Part shown: in pieces, positions 18,174 through 28,463 of the stretch
Layout of the letters: the number at the start of each line of letters is the position of its first letter
Position numbering within the stretch: the first letter of the stretch is position 1
Origin: Verrucomicrobiota bacterium
Lineage (GTDB): Bacteria > Chlamydiota > Chlamydiia > Chlamydiales > Rhabdochlamydiaceae
Assembly: GCA_018239665.1 (NCBI GenBank)
Contig: JAFEGV010000009.1
Location: 1 to 51,020, forward strand
Direction: 5' to 3'
DNA length: 51,020 nucleotides
Translations under genes and position numbers: made by a program
The notes under the pieces: model-generated
Told to the model about the DNA's origin: nothing
The model's database searches: none
Seen by the model: only the letters and a program-made list of their open reading frames with translations

Positions 18174-18428
18174 CTATTTTCGCTTTGTTTTTGTTAATTT
18201 GTTATACAACCAGGCCAATAGAAAAAAGCCGATGCCCGCATCAAAGAACCCATAGACCAGCCCAAGCAGGCTTCCAAAACCTGATATGGTATAGCCGGGA
18301 TAGATTCCCCCCATGATGTTCAGAAACTCTTTTGCATAACCGGTATACATCGAAAGAATTGTGGTCACAAACATGCATAATCCCCAAATGATTCCTCCGG
18401 CAATTCCAAGCTCTTTCGCCTTCAACAT
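18174..18428 (-). CDS. Small inner-membrane protein with YPGY motif ('holin-like' family)
   Basis: 84 residues. ATG 18428 follows a very strong AAGGAGGG, which supports a real gene. Helix 1 is about residues 8-28 (GIAGGIIWGLCMFVTTILSM) and helix 2 about 50-77. The conserved-looking IYPGYTISGFGSLLGLVYGF and the C-terminal AWLYNKL match a widespread family of ~80-residue proteins that databases often label 'bacteriophage holin', although most sit in ordinary chromosomal loci. The role is unknown; lysis is not supported by any phage context here. Confidence 0.75.
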   Translation of the reverse strand: MLKAKELGIAGGIIWGLCMFVTTILSMYTGYAKEFLNIMGGIYPGYTISGFGSLLGLVYGFFDAGIGFFLLAWLYNKLTKTKRK

Positions 18429-18529
18429 AAAACCCTCCTTTTAAGGTTGATATTAATTTTGTAGATATGACAATTAATAAAATAAAAGAAGAATTATGTT
18501 TATTGTGGCAATATATTTAACGGGAATTA

Positions 18530-20902
18530 ATGAAAATAGCTCCTTTATCATCGGATGAGATCGGAAAGATGAACGCCTATTGGCGCGCAGCTAACTATTT
18601 GGGGGTAGGGCAGATCTACCTTTATGACAACCCTCTTTTAAAAAGACCGTTGAATATTGAGGACATCAAGCCGAGGCTGCTGGGCCATTGGGGAACGACT
18701 CCGGGTTTGAACTTCCTTTACCTTCATTTGAACAGGCTCATCAAAAAGAACGATCTGAACATGATCTTCGTCACAGGCCCAGGGCACGGCGCTCCGGGAA
18801 TCGTTGCGAACACTTATCTTGAAGGCACCTACAGCGAGTTCTATCCGAACATTTCCCAGGATGAGCAAGGGATAAAAGATCTGTTTAAGCAGTTTTCCTT
18901 TCCGGGGGGGATCCCGAGCCACGCGGCTCCGGAAACGCCGGGATCGATCAGCGAGGGAGGGGAACTTGGCTATTCTCTGGCCCATGCCTATGGAGCTGTC
19001 TTTGACAATCCTGAACTGATTGCAGCCTGCGTTGTCGGAGATGGGGAAGCGGAAACAGGAGCGCTTGCCGCAAGCTGGCATTCCAATAAGTTCCTAAATC
19101 CTGAGAGAGACGGCGCGGTCCTTCCTATTCTTCATCTTAATGGGTACAAGATCGCGGAGCCAACGATCTTGGCGCGGATCGAAAATGATGAGCTGGAGAA
19201 GCTTTTTTGCGGTTACGGCTATAAGCCTTATTTTGTCGAAGGGGACGAGCCCGATGCGATGCATCAGCTCTTAGCTAAAACTTTAGATACTGTTTTTGCC
19301 GAGATCAAACAGATCCAGGAAGAGGCCCGTACAAAAGGTTTTAGCAAACGCCCCATTTGGCCCATGGTCGTTTTCCGCACGCCGAAAGGATGGACATGCC
19401 CTAAAATTGTGGACGGGCTGCAGATTGAGGGAACGTGGAGGGCACACCAAGTGCCCCTGACAGGATTTACAGAAAATCCGGCGCATATCAAGATCCTCGA
19501 AGAGTGGATGAAAAGCTATAAACCGGAAGAGCTTTTTGATCATCGTGGGAAGCTCATCGCGGAAATCGCTGAACTTGCCCCGTCAGGCCAAAGACGAATG
19601 GGAGCTAACCCTCATGCCAATGGTGGCCTATTGCTGCGAGATCTCAAAATGCCCAATTTTCGAAACTATGCTGTTGCAGTGGAGAGGCCGGGGGAAACGC
19701 GAGCAGAAGCGACTCGGGTGATGGGGACTTTCTTGCGGGATGTGATGAAGTTGAATTGGGAGGAAAAGAACTTCCGTATTTTCGGTCCTGACGAGACAGC
19801 CTCAAACCGCTTGACGGCCCTGTTCGATATCACGTCCCGGGCATCAACGGCAAAGATCCTCCCGTCAGACGACCATGTGTCCCCTGACGGCAGAGTGATG
19901 GAGGTATTGAGCGAACATCTATGCGAAGGGTGGCTTGAAGGGTATCTTCTGACAGGAAGGCATGGTTTGTTTTCCTGCTATGAGGCCTTTATCCATATCG
20001 TCGATTCCATGTTCAACCAACATGCGAAATGGTTGAAGGTCTGCCGCAAGATCCCGTGGCGGCGCCCGATCGCCTCGCTAAACTATCTGCTGACTTCCCA
20101 TGTGTGGCGGCAAGACCATAATGGGTTCAGCCATCAGGATCCCGGCTTTATCGACCACATCATGAACAAAAAAGCGGATGTCATCCGGATCTATCTTCCT
20201 CCCGATGCCAACACTCTTCTTTCCGTTACAGACCATTGCTTGCGAAGCCGCAACTACATCAATTTGATCGTATCAGGGAAGCAGCCTGAGCTCCAATGGC
20301 TCGATATGGAGTCCGCCGTTAAACATTGTTCCGCCGGACTTGGAATCTGGAAGTGGGCAAGCAATGACGAGGGAGGAGAGCCTGATGTCGTGATGGCATG
20401 CGCCGGAGATGTTCCTACGCTGGAAACGCTTGCGGCCGTCGAGATGTTGCGCCAGCACTTCCCTACTCTTAAAGTCCGTGTGGTCAATGTCGTTGATTTG
20501 ATGGCCCTGCAGCCGCAAAGCGAACACCCTCATGGGTTAAGCGATAAAGATTACAACGATATCTTTCCCAAAAATAAACAGGTGATCTTTGCCTTCCATG
20601 GCTATCCCTCCGTCATCCATCGCTTAACTTATCGGAGGACGAATTATCCCTACATGCATGTGCGCGGGTACAAAGAAGAGGGAACGACGACTACGCCGTT
20701 CGATATGGTCGTCATGAACGATCTCGACCGTTTCCATCTCGTCGGCGATGTCATCGACCGGCTACCCCAATTGGCCCCGCAGGCAGCCTATGCAAAGCAG
20801 TTCCTGAGGGAAAAATTGTTGGAGCATAAAGAGTATGTCCAAAAATACGGGATCGACATGCCCGAGATCCGGAATTGGAAATGGAGTTTGGGAAAAAAAT
20901 GA
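18530..20902 (+). CDS. xfp: Xylulose-5-phosphate/fructose-6-phosphate phosphoketolase
   Basis: 790 residues, the normal family length. It splits xylulose-5-P (or fructose-6-P) with inorganic phosphate into acetyl-phosphate and glyceraldehyde-3-P (or erythrose-4-P), using thiamine diphosphate. Visible landmarks are the N-terminal [27 protein letters not shown], the ThDP-binding GDGEAETG at about 170-177, GFSHQDPG in the middle domain, and the C-terminal family block [15 protein letters not shown]. It overlaps ackA by 4 bp (ATGA), so acetyl-phosphate passes straight to acetate kinase. Confident on family; X5P against F6P preference cannot be read. Confidence 0.97.
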   Translation: MKIAPLSSDEIGKMNAYWRAANYLGVGQIYLYDNPLLKRPLNIEDIKPRLLGHWGTTPGLNFLYLHLNRLIKKNDLNMIFVTGPGHGAPGIVANTYLEGTYSEFYPNISQDEQGIKDLFKQFSFPGGIPSHAAPETPGSISEGGELGYSLAHAYGAVFDNPELIAACVVGDGEAETGALAASWHSNKFLNPERDGAVLPILHLNGYKIAEPTILARIENDELEKLFCGYGYKPYFVEGDEPDAMHQLLAKTLDTVFAEIKQIQEEARTKGFSKRPIWPMVVFRTPKGWTCPKIVDGLQIEGTWRAHQVPLTGFTENPAHIKILEEWMKSYKPEELFDHRGKLIAEIAELAPSGQRRMGANPHANGGLLLRDLKMPNFRNYAVAVERPGETRAEATRVMGTFLRDVMKLNWEEKNFRIFGPDETASNRLTALFDITSRASTAKILPSDDHVSPDGRVMEVLSEHLCEGWLEGYLLTGRHGLFSCYEAFIHIVDSMFNQHAKWLKVCRKIPWRRPIASLNYLLTSHVWRQDHNGFSHQDPGFIDHIMNKKADVIRIYLPPDANTLLSVTDHCLRSRNYINLIVSGKQPELQWLDMESAVKHCSAGLGIWKWASNDEGGEPDVVMACAGDVPTLETLAAVEMLRQHFPTLKVRVVNVVDLMALQPQSEHPHGLSDKDYNDIFPKNKQVIFAFHGYPSVIHRLTYRRTNYPYMHVRGYKEEGTTTTPFDMVVMNDLDRFHLVGDVIDRLPQLAPQAAYAKQFLREKLLEHKEYVQKYGIDMPEIRNWKWSLGKK

Positions 20903-22107
20903 ACATTTTTATCCTGAACCGCGGCTCCAGCAGCATCAAGTGCTATTTGTACCGATTCGAAAACGCTCCGGAAACTACTACGCAAGCCATTTGGGAAGCG
21001 ATCGTTCAGTGGAAAAATAACTTTGAAGAGCCGACGGTTTCCATAAAGGATGCGCAAGGGAACGAGCTCTCCGAGCGGATCAAAGAAAACAATGCTTCCG
21101 CATCCCTCAAACGAGTTTTGGAATTTTTAGTCAAAGGGGAAACGGCAGCCTTACAGTCCCTGGACGAGATCGATGCCGTGGGCCACCGGATCGTGCATGG
21201 GGGGAATTTTTTTTCTGAAAGTGTCCTCATTACGCCTGACGTCAAAGAGAAAATCCGTCAGCTAGCCGAGCTGGCCCCCTTGCATAATTTGCCCGAGCTT
21301 GAAGGAATTGAGACCCTCGAAAAACTCCTGCCGAAGAAGCCTCAAATCGCTGTGTTTGATACGGCTTTCCATCATACGCTGCCTCAAGAGGCCCATGTTT
21401 ACCCTGGGCCCTACGGTTGGTATGAGGACGGGATCCGGCGCTACGGCTTTCACGGGATCAGTTTCCAATACTGCGCACAGCGCGCAGAGGAAATACTGAA
21501 CGGCAAAGGAAATAATCTGAGGACTGTGATCTGCCATTTAGGGTCAGGGGCCTCCCTTTGTGCTGTCAAGGAAGGCAAGAGCATAGACACCACCATGGGA
21601 TTTACACCTTTGGAAGGGCTGATGATGGACACGCGCTCCGGAACGATCGATCCTGGGATCATCCTCCATTTTTTGGAAAAAAAGAAGAAGAGCGCCGATG
21701 CGATTGCAAACGAGCTTTATAAAGGATCCGGCCTATTGGGACTTTCGGGGACCTCCAGCGATATGCGCGATATTATAGAAATGAACTTAGAAGGAAACGC
21801 GAGGGCAAAGCTTGCCTTCGATGTCTATTTGCATCGATTAAATGCCATGATCGGATCGATGGTCGCCTCCCTTCAAGGGATCGACCTGCTCATTTTTACA
21901 GCCGGGATTGGAGAAAACGCATCTCTTCTTAGAAAACGGGTTTGCGAAGCCTTTTCTTTTTTAGGCGTCAAGCTCGATTTCGAACAAAATGAACGCAATC
22001 CTCGAGAAGATTGCGTTCTCTCCGCTTCCGATTCAAAAGTCCAAGTTCTTTTGATCCATACGCAGGAAGCATTTGAAATAGCCCGAGAGTGTTGGAAAAT
22101 ATTATGA
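20899..22107 (+). CDS. ackA: Acetate kinase
   Basis: The open frame starts earlier, but ATG 20899 (GGGA about 6 nt upstream, overlapping the phosphoketolase stop as ATGA) gives [14 protein letters not shown], the correct ASKHA-fold start; 402 residues. Signatures: [47 protein letters not shown], and [14 protein letters not shown]. It makes ATP and acetate from acetyl-phosphate. It lies between phosphoketolase and a P-type ATPase and overlaps both by 4 bp. Confident. Confidence 0.97.
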   Translation: MNIFILNRGSSSIKCYLYRFENAPETTTQAIWEAIVQWKNNFEEPTVSIKDAQGNELSERIKENNASASLKRVLEFLVKGETAALQSLDEIDAVGHRIVHGGNFFSESVLITPDVKEKIRQLAELAPLHNLPELEGIETLEKLLPKKPQIAVFDTAFHHTLPQEAHVYPGPYGWYEDGIRRYGFHGISFQYCAQRAEEILNGKGNNLRTVICHLGSGASLCAVKEGKSIDTTMGFTPLEGLMMDTRSGTIDPGIILHFLEKKKKSADAIANELYKGSGLLGLSGTSSDMRDIIEMNLEGNARAKLAFDVYLHRLNAMIGSMVASLQGIDLLIFTAGIGENASLLRKRVCEAFSFLGVKLDFEQNERNPREDCVLSASDSKVQVLLIHTQEAFEIARECWKIL

Positions 22108-24611
22108 CAAGCAATGACCCTTATCGGATCAGTTCCGACGATGCGAAAAATAGCGATATCGACTCTTTGTACAAGCGCTTGCACAGCTCCCAAGAAGGCT
22201 TAAGCTCATCGGAAGCGAAGAGACGCCTTGAAGCGTGCGGGCCGAATAGCATCGAGGAGAAAAAAGAATCGCTCCTTGTCAAGGTTTTCCACTATTTTTG
22301 GGGCCCGATCCCTTGGATGATCGAGATTGCTGCCATTTTATCCCTGATTGTCGGGCACTGGGCCGATTTTTATATTATCCTCGCCTTGCTTCTGGCTAAT
22401 GGACTTGTCGATTTTTGGGAGGAGTTTCAAGCGGGAAATGCGATTGAAGCTTTGAAGAAAAATCTGGCGCCGAAATCCCTTGTGCAGCGGGATGGAAAAT
22501 GGCAAGAGATGGACGCCGCCTTGATCGTTCCCGGAGATGTGATCCGTTTAAGATTGGGAAACATCATTCCAGCCGATGCCAAGCTTGTGGAAGGCGAATA
22601 TCTTACAGTAGACCAGTCGACCTTGACCGGAGAATCGCTGCCTGTCACGAAAAAAACCAATGACCTGGTCTTTTCAGGGTCTGTTGCAAAACAAGGGGAG
22701 ATGATCGCTCTCGTGACTTCTACGGGAGAGCGCACTTTTTTTGGAAAGACGACCAAGCTGGTCGAAAAGGCCAAGCCTGTGTCCCATTTTCAAATGGCTG
22801 TTCTGCAAATTGGCGATTATCTTATCTACCTCAGCTTAGCGCTTGCATGCATTCTTATCATCGTTCAGCTGAGCAGGCACACCCCATTTCTTGATCTCAT
22901 CCAGTTCGTCCTTATTTTGATCATCGCTTCGATCCCTGTGGCCATGCCTGCCGTCCTCTCTGTGACAATGGCGCTCGGAGCGCTTAAGCTCTCGAAGTTG
23001 AAAGCTGTTGTCACGAAGCTCGAGTCGATCGAAGAGATAGCCGGGATCGATGTGCTCTGCTGCGATAAGACGGGGACCCTCACGCAGAACCTCTTGACGC
23101 TTGGAGAGCCTGTCGTTTTTAATGGCAGCGATCCGCAAACCCCGGTCATCTATGCAGCATTGGCCTCAAAAGAGGAAAACCAAGACCCGATCGATCTAGC
23201 AATTCTAAAGGGGGTAAAAAATCCTGCGGCGCTGACAGGCTATGTCCAGGAGAAGTTCACACCTTTTGATCCCGTTAGAAAAAGGACGGACGCCATAGTC
23301 CGCGATCCGGAACAGAAGACCATTTACGTGACGAAGGGGGCCCCTCAAGTCGTGATGGCGCTTTGTCATTTAGAGGCGGGATTGGAAAAACAGATCAACG
23401 AAACGATTGAACGATTCGCAAAAAAAGGACACCGCACCTTGGGGGTAGCCCGTTCATCAGACGGAAAAATCTGGGAGTTCCTAGGGCTTTTGCCTTTATT
23501 TGATCCGCTCCGTATTGATTCGATCGAGATGGTCAAGCACGCTCAAGAGAACGGCATAAGAATAAAGATGCTGACAGGGGACAATATCTCCATTGCCAAA
23601 GAGATTGCCCATCAACTTCAGATCGGGGACAATATCTCGATTGCCGATCAGCTCATTGCAAAGAAAGAGGACTTCACATCGAAAGAGGTCATTGAAAAAA
23701 TAGAAGGCAGCAACGGTTTTGCCCAAGTTTTTCCTGAACATAAGTATGAGATTGTCAAAGCCCTGCAAGACTGCAAGCACATCGTCGGGATGACGGGGGA
23801 CGGAGTGAACGATTCTCCCGCATTAAAACAGGCGGAAGTGGGAATCGCTGTCAGCGGCGCAACCGACGCCGCTCGCGCAGCAGCATCTTTAGTGCTGCTG
23901 GCACCCGGCCTTTCCGTGATCATCAAGGCAATCGAAGAGTCGAGGCGCATTTTTGAACGGATGAACAGCTACTCGATCTACCGGATTACCGAGACCATCC
24001 GGATCATGCTTTTTATGGTCACTTCGATCCTTGCCTTCAATTTCTATCCGGTCACGGCGATCATGATCATTTTGCTCGCCTTGATGAACGATCTGCCGAT
24101 CTTGGCCATCGCTTATGACAACACCGTGGTCGAAAAACGACCTGTACGCTGGCAAATGAAAAGAGTCCTTACGATTGCTACAGTGTTGGGATGTATCGGC
24201 ATCATTTCAACATTTATCCTGTTAATCTTTGTAAAAGACTACCTTCAATTGAGCTTAGGCCAGATCCAGTCCTTTATTTTTCTAAAGCTGTCGGTGGCCG
24301 GCCATCAAACCTTATTTGTCACGCGCACAAAAGATCCTTTCTATTCTAAGCCCTATCCAGCCCCCGTCTTATTGATCGCCATCCTGTCGACCCAGCTGGT
24401 CGCTGCCCTTTTGGTTGGATTCGGGATTTTTGTGACAGCGATCCCTTGGAGCTACATTCTATTGATCTGGATCTATACGCTCGTTTGGATGTTCATTGCC
24501 GACCGAGTCAAGATCCTCCTCTATCGGCACTTGGACTTTACGACCTCCTATCATCAAAAGTTCCTGAAAACAATCAAAGAGTCCTTTCATTACCGTCATT
24601 TCAAAAGGTAA
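22104..24611 (+). CDS. P-type H+-ATPase, plasma-membrane (PMA1, type IIIA) class
   Basis: ATG 22104 overlaps the ackA stop (ATGA) and is preferred over GTG 22089; about 835 residues. It contains the N-terminal cation-ATPase domain (LSSSEAKRRLEACGPNSI), the actuator loop TLTGESLPVT, the phosphorylated Asp321 in CDKTGTLTQN, and the hinge MTGDGVNDSPALKQA. There are about ten membrane helices. The membrane segment ILIIASIPVAMPAVLSVTMALGA and the short C-terminus without a metal-binding domain fit PMA1-type proton pumps rather than heavy-metal or Ca2+ ATPases. Encoded with phosphoketolase and acetate kinase, it may remove protons produced by acetate formation, or build proton-motive force with the ATP gained. 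Ion specificity is inferred. Confidence 0.88.
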   Translation: MTSNDPYRISSDDAKNSDIDSLYKRLHSSQEGLSSSEAKRRLEACGPNSIEEKKESLLVKVFHYFWGPIPWMIEIAAILSLIVGHWADFYIILALLLANGLVDFWEEFQAGNAIEALKKNLAPKSLVQRDGKWQEMDAALIVPGDVIRLRLGNIIPADAKLVEGEYLTVDQSTLTGESLPVTKKTNDLVFSGSVAKQGEMIALVTSTGERTFFGKTTKLVEKAKPVSHFQMAVLQIGDYLIYLSLALACILIIVQLSRHTPFLDLIQFVLILIIASIPVAMPAVLSVTMALGALKLSKLKAVVTKLESIEEIAGIDVLCCDKTGTLTQNLLTLGEPVVFNGSDPQTPVIYAALASKEENQDPIDLAILKGVKNPAALTGYVQEKFTPFDPVRKRTDAIVRDPEQKTIYVTKGAPQVVMALCHLEAGLEKQINETIERFAKKGHRTLGVARSSDGKIWEFLGLLPLFDPLRIDSIEMVKHAQENGIRIKMLTGDNISIAKEIAHQLQIGDNISIADQLIAKKEDFTSKEVIEKIEGSNGFAQVFPEHKYEIVKALQDCKHIVGMTGDGVNDSPALKQAEVGIAVSGATDAARAAASLVLLAPGLSVIIKAIEESRRIFERMNSYSIYRITETIRIMLFMVTSILAFNFYPVTAIMIILLALMNDLPILAIAYDNTVVEKRPVRWQMKRVLTIATVLGCIGIISTFILLIFVKDYLQLSLGQIQSFIFLKLSVAGHQTLFVTRTKDPFYSKPYPAPVLLIAILSTQLVAALLVGFGIFVTAIPWSYILLIWIYTLVWMFIADRVKILLYRHLDFTTSYHQKFLKTIKESFHYRHFKR

Positions 24612-25214
24612 CGGGAAAAAGGATTTCCCCTGATTTCATCGCATTTCCTCATCGACATATTCAAGCCGTTTTGTCGATGCAGTCCGTGACAACTTGCTGC
24701 CTTCAATCAATCTGAATAAGTTGGTTTGAAATGATGACGTAACAACAATTAACCAAATCGGTTAGCGGATTCTGAATCGTTGGTTTTTTAAATGAATAAT
24801 TCGAACTTGCGGGTAATTATCGTTTGATCCATATTTGATGAACCAATTTTCACTTATGAAGAAATTGTAACAACAGATTCGCAAAACTGGATGAGATAAG
24901 AGTCTGTCCACAAACAAGGCTATTTAAGTTTTTGAGATTCTTTTTGATGAGATTTCATAAGGCTTTAGTCGTTCGGACGACGAGGCTGTGGACACACGAG
25001 AAGGTTCAGTGAACCTTCGCAGTGGGGAACAGGTGAAGCGGCCTTGGCCGCGAACTGGTCTGATTAACACATGGATGAGAAGTGCGATATGAAAGATCGC
25101 AAAAAGAATCCAAAAACCAAAAGCAAGGTTTGTGAACAGACTCTAAGTCTAGTCTTTACTGATAGGTTATAGCGACGCGCGATCATTCTATGACATTTTT
25201 TACGGAGGAATCAA
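24612..25214. other. Intergenic region with MITE-like element
   Basis: A 603-bp gap. Bases 24612-24898 show no gene or motif I can support. 24899-25144 is the palindromic element listed separately. The last 70 bp hold the promoter and ribosome binding site (GGAGGA) for the 25215 operon, though no clear -35/-10 pair stands out. Confidence 0.6.
24899..25144. mobile_element. MITE-like multi-hairpin palindromic element, copy B
   Basis: Arms at 24899-24956 and 25091-25144 are imperfect inverted repeats of about 55 nt; both read AGAGTCTGT(C/T)CACAAAC inward. Inside are the palindromes GAAGGTTCAGTGAACCTTC (25000-25018) and GCGGCCTTGGCCGC (25038-25051). No coding capacity. It shares AGTCTG ends and TTGATGAGATTTC with the element at 6143-6315. 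A non-autonomous transposable element is the simplest reading; a structured RNA upstream of the 25215 operon is the alternative. Confidence 0.75.
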
Positions 25215-25877
25215 ATGAGCGATATCGATTGGATCGATCTTCCCGATGACAACTACCTGGCCGTTCTAGGGTACGAGACGCAAAATACCATTGCCCTCGA
25301 TGCATTGATCAGGGAATATAACAAGATCCCCAAAGACCAAATCCCCACTCTTTCCTGCCGAATCAAGAAGCTCAATAAGATCATCGCTTTGGTCCAAGAT
25401 TGGACCGACAATCGGCTGGAAGCGATCGATAAAAAGAAACATCTGCTATGGATCTCCGAAATCGCCTCTAGGAAGAAAAATTATTTGACCGAGCTCCTAA
25501 CTATTTATGAGAACAACCTTCATGGCGAAGAAGAGCAGCAGGCCTACCATACCGATATCTCTTCGCTGAAGGATCCCGCCAAAGCTGCCGTCATCCTCAA
25601 TAACCACCGCTTCTTCTCGCTAAAGATGCGGGAGTACTGGGGCGATTTTTGGATTGAGACGCTTGACCCTTGCCACAGACGGGTAACCCCCTTTTTAGAC
25701 CAATGGAAAGAACTTAAAAAACTCAATCCGGAGATTCCCCACTTCTTCTTGTGGCTGGAGACCCAGCATATTCCCAAGTACGTTCCTCGAGTCACATACC
25801 TCAAAGGCGAAGAGCTGGAAAAGAGAAGGCTCATCATCAAAGACGGCCTTTTTTGGGAAAAGACCGATTCCGAATGA
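25215..25877 (+). pseudogene. IQM/'SGHY'-domain family protein, N-terminal part, cut by in-frame TGA
   Basis: ATG 25215 has GGAGGA 5 nt upstream. 220 codons run to TGA at 25875-25877, and the same frame continues open to 26291. Together the two parts (about 358 codons) align end to end with the intact 363-residue paralogue at 29294-30385: DWIDLP against DWIDIP, MREYWGDFWIETLDPCHRR against MKEFWGKFWLESIDPCHRR, and FFLWLETQHIPK against FFLWLESQPIPK. Unlike the paralogue it has no signal peptide. This N-terminal half is helical and I do not recognise it. It may be a truncated but functional protein, a pseudogene, or a readthrough gene. It is first in the operon. Confidence 0.7.
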
Positions 25878-25880
25878 GCG

Positions 25881-26291
25881 TTGGCGCACTTTAATGTCCC
25901 TTCTAAGCGTTACCTGTTTTCCATCGATTTGACGGGAGAAATTTATGCTGCGGAAGAAGGGTTGGGCATTTCGCATTCCAGCTTCACCGGCGGAAGACCG
26001 GTGTTGGGCGCAGGCCTTCTCCAGATCGACCAAGGGCAGCTAACGTCGCTTGCTTTAGAGAGCGGCCACTATATGCCCTCAATGGAAATAGGCCATCAGA
26101 TCTTGAAGATCTTTGAAGAAAAAGGTGCTCTTCTGCCTAGCAATCTAGAGGTTGTGTTCTTCTACGATCGGAACAAATACAAGGCCGAGCTTGCGGCCAG
26201 TCCGCTCCCATCCCTGGAGCAATTTAAGGAAATTCTCGAATCGGCCTATGCCCTCAAATTAAGAGGTTGTCATGAATCAAACGCAGTCTAA
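25881..26291 (+). pseudogene. C-terminal part of the split IQM/'SGHY'-domain gene
   Basis: In frame with, and one codon after, the TGA that ends the 220-codon part (TGA-GCG-TTG). The only early start is TTG 25881, without a ribosome binding site, so expression would need reinitiation or readthrough. The sequence ISHSSFTGGRPVLGAGLL, then a G.L strand and LESGHYMPSM, matches the domain known from plant IQM calmodulin-binding proteins (HSSF.AGG...AAGRL...SGHY.P) and its bacterial relatives. The intact copy at 29294 keeps the same block. Its last 20 bp overlap the start of the radical SAM gene in another frame. Confidence 0.68.
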
Positions 26292-27867
26292 AGCCCTAGC
26301 GAACCCATTCACGAATCCCGATCACTATCGGAGATTGATGCTTAAGCATGACCTGGTGACCTATAATACTCAGGAGTATGCAGGGAAATCGTTCATGTGC
26401 GTCTTCTTCACCCGCTTTTGCGGCGTTGGGTGCCCCTTTTGCTTTTTTAAGTCGGCGCCGGCAAGAAATGAGATCACTGTGGCCGATCAGTTCAATGAAG
26501 AAGGGATCGACCGGTTTATCGAATTTTGCAACCAGGCCAATTTAGGCTACATCCTGATATCCGGCGGGGGAGAGCCGCTAACGCAAAAACGGGCTGTTCT
26601 TCGGACGATTGCTGAAGTGGAGACGAACCGGATCGTTCTGGTGACCAGCGGCAATTGGGCCATGAACAAAGAGGCTGCCCGCCGCTATTTAGCTGAGATC
26701 GATGCCGCGATGAAAGCAAGAAAAAACCCTTGCAAGGTCACGGTCAGAGTGAGCGTGAGCGCGGGACATGCAATCAAGCTGGGGACGACGCCTGCCTTCA
26801 ACTTGATCCAATTGTTCGAAAGCGAATATCCCAATCATCCCTATTTGAAGTTCCAGATCCACGGTTTTGAAAATGATCCGATGTTCCAAAAGGTGTTGGA
26901 CCTCTTCCCCGGACACCAACTGGAATACAATAGAGGCCAAAGGGCTTCCGACGATGAAGCGGTGATCAAAGTGATCCCTCAAAAGATCTACGTGAAACTG
27001 CCTTCCGGCTACGGGTTCGTCACGGGCATTTCTAAGATTTTCGGATCGGACCTAAGGCCGAACCTCCATGAGATCGAGCGGCTGCATGGCACGATTAAAA
27101 CCTTTGAAAGGGACCTTGAAGAATCGGAAGACAACAACTCGGCCGTCCTTTTCAATACGAATGGGGACAAAGGCTTGGACTGGTCGTTGAACTATAACGG
27201 CAACATCTGCTTGTGGCAGAACCAAGTGAACGACAATCAATGGAACATCTATGAAGATAGCTTCCCGAAAGTCCTCAACGAGACATTCCGCGATCCGATC
27301 ACTCTATCCTATATTGAGAACGGGTGCAAGTACCGGGAAAGGATCGTTGCAGAGGTCTCTCCCCGCGCGGTCTTGCGGCTTAAGTCCATCAGCTTAAGGG
27401 ACTTTTCTGGAACAGTGGTCTTTGAAGAAGAAAAGACCCGTTTGTACTACGCGATACGGGCGCTGCAGGACTATTTCAAGGCCGGCAGGATCGTTAATGA
27501 TGAGTTCGATAAGCTTCCCGAGGAGCTTAAAGATCTTATCATGGGCAGCGCCGAAATGGCAAAAGAGCTCTACCACGCTGCCGAATACACGATCGTCGAC
27601 CAATACAAGCGAAAGCAGTTCGATAGCGTTGCATGGCGCGACCTGCTCGAGCTGATCCGATTGGGACATTACGATTTGACCCCGGAGCAAGTCCAAGAGG
27701 CGCTCGATTATTACAATGCGAGGACCGAGTTGAAAACATATCAGACGATCGATGAGGTCGAGCATGAAAAGGGGGAAGCTGTCCAAATACGGCTGACACG
27801 TCGATTGATGTACATGAAACCGTCTGCGTTCGAGCTCCAAAAACCGCAACTGGTAGCAACTCCATGA
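26272..27867 (+). CDS. Radical SAM protein of unknown pathway
   Basis: 531 residues; ATG 26272 with AGAGG upstream, overlapping the previous frame. The [4Fe-4S] triad is Cys50-x3-Cys54-x2-Cys57 (CGVGCPFCFF). ISGGGEPL (about residue 96) is the SAM-binding GGE motif, so the N-terminal ~300 residues are a radical SAM barrel. The C-terminal ~230 residues are mainly helical and charged, without Cys clusters typical of SPASM domains. It is not one of the biotin, lipoate, heme or RNA-methylation families I can recognise. It overlaps the nucleotidyltransferase gene by 4 bp. Likely modifies a small molecule or peptide in a pathway made by this operon. Confidence 0.88.
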   Translation: MNQTQSKALANPFTNPDHYRRLMLKHDLVTYNTQEYAGKSFMCVFFTRFCGVGCPFCFFKSAPARNEITVADQFNEEGIDRFIEFCNQANLGYILISGGGEPLTQKRAVLRTIAEVETNRIVLVTSGNWAMNKEAARRYLAEIDAAMKARKNPCKVTVRVSVSAGHAIKLGTTPAFNLIQLFESEYPNHPYLKFQIHGFENDPMFQKVLDLFPGHQLEYNRGQRASDDEAVIKVIPQKIYVKLPSGYGFVTGISKIFGSDLRPNLHEIERLHGTIKTFERDLEESEDNNSAVLFNTNGDKGLDWSLNYNGNICLWQNQVNDNQWNIYEDSFPKVLNETFRDPITLSYIENGCKYRERIVAEVSPRAVLRLKSISLRDFSGTVVFEEEKTRLYYAIRALQDYFKAGRIVNDEFDKLPEELKDLIMGSAEMAKELYHAAEYTIVDQYKRKQFDSVAWRDLLELIRLGHYDLTPEQVQEALDYYNARTELKTYQTIDEVEHEKGEAVQIRLTRRLMYMKPSAFELQKPQLVATP

Positions 27868-28463
27868 AAAATAATTTTCAAGAGATCGCCAAATCGATCC
27901 GCAGCAACGCCAAACATGTCCTCGAGTCAAAAAAGATCGAGTCGATGATCAAAGAGATCGGAGAACTTTTTTACACGGGAAGCTACGCCCTGGACTTGAT
28001 GACCTGGAACGACATCGACATGCAGGTTGTCGTTAGGGAAGGGACCGATCCTAAAGAGGCGTTCTGCAGCCTCTTTGATCGAATAGCCAAAGATCCCGGC
28101 TTTATCGAAGCGCAGATGATCCATTTCCAAGGCAATTATAAACCTAAGATGCCCCGCGGCCTCTACCTGGGAATAAAAATGGACTGCCCCGATCTAGGAG
28201 GGATTTGGAAATTGGACCTTTGGTCCTTGGCCAAGCCCGATTTCGAAAAAAATCGGACATTGATCGAAACGTTAAAAGGGAAGCTCGATCCGCAAGTCAG
28301 AGACCTTATCCTCGAGCTCAAGCATGAGATGATGTCCGGCAGCGAGCGGGTCCCGCAGATGGGGAGCCATTTCTTGTACCAAGCGATCCTCCTTGAAGGG
28401 ATTCGGGACAAGCAAGCATTGTATCAGTACTTTGCCAGTCAGGGAGTGTCCATAAAGAAATGA
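27864..28463 (+). CDS. Pol-beta-superfamily nucleotidyltransferase
   Basis: 199 residues. The NTase signature hG-S-x9-D-h-D-h is complete: Gly39-Ser40, Asp50 and Asp52 in TGSYALDLMTWNDIDMQVVV, with Asp118 in WKLDLWS as a plausible third metal ligand. Size and the C-terminal helical part resemble small-molecule (antibiotic-type, LinB-like) nucleotidyltransferases rather than polymerases. It would transfer an NMP to a hydroxyl or similar group. It overlaps the genes on both sides by 4 bp (ATGA), so it is translated with the radical SAM and cyclase-like proteins. Confidence 0.83.
   Translation: MKNNFQEIAKSIRSNAKHVLESKKIESMIKEIGELFYTGSYALDLMTWNDIDMQVVVREGTDPKEAFCSLFDRIAKDPGFIEAQMIHFQGNYKPKMPRGLYLGIKMDCPDLGGIWKLDLWSLAKPDFEKNRTLIETLKGKLDPQVRDLILELKHEMMSGSERVPQMGSHFLYQAILLEGIRDKQALYQYFASQGVSIKK

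Noticed and set aside
18174-18428. Phage holin or prophage remnant
   Set aside because: The family is often labelled holin, but there are no phage genes, lysins or attachment sites nearby.
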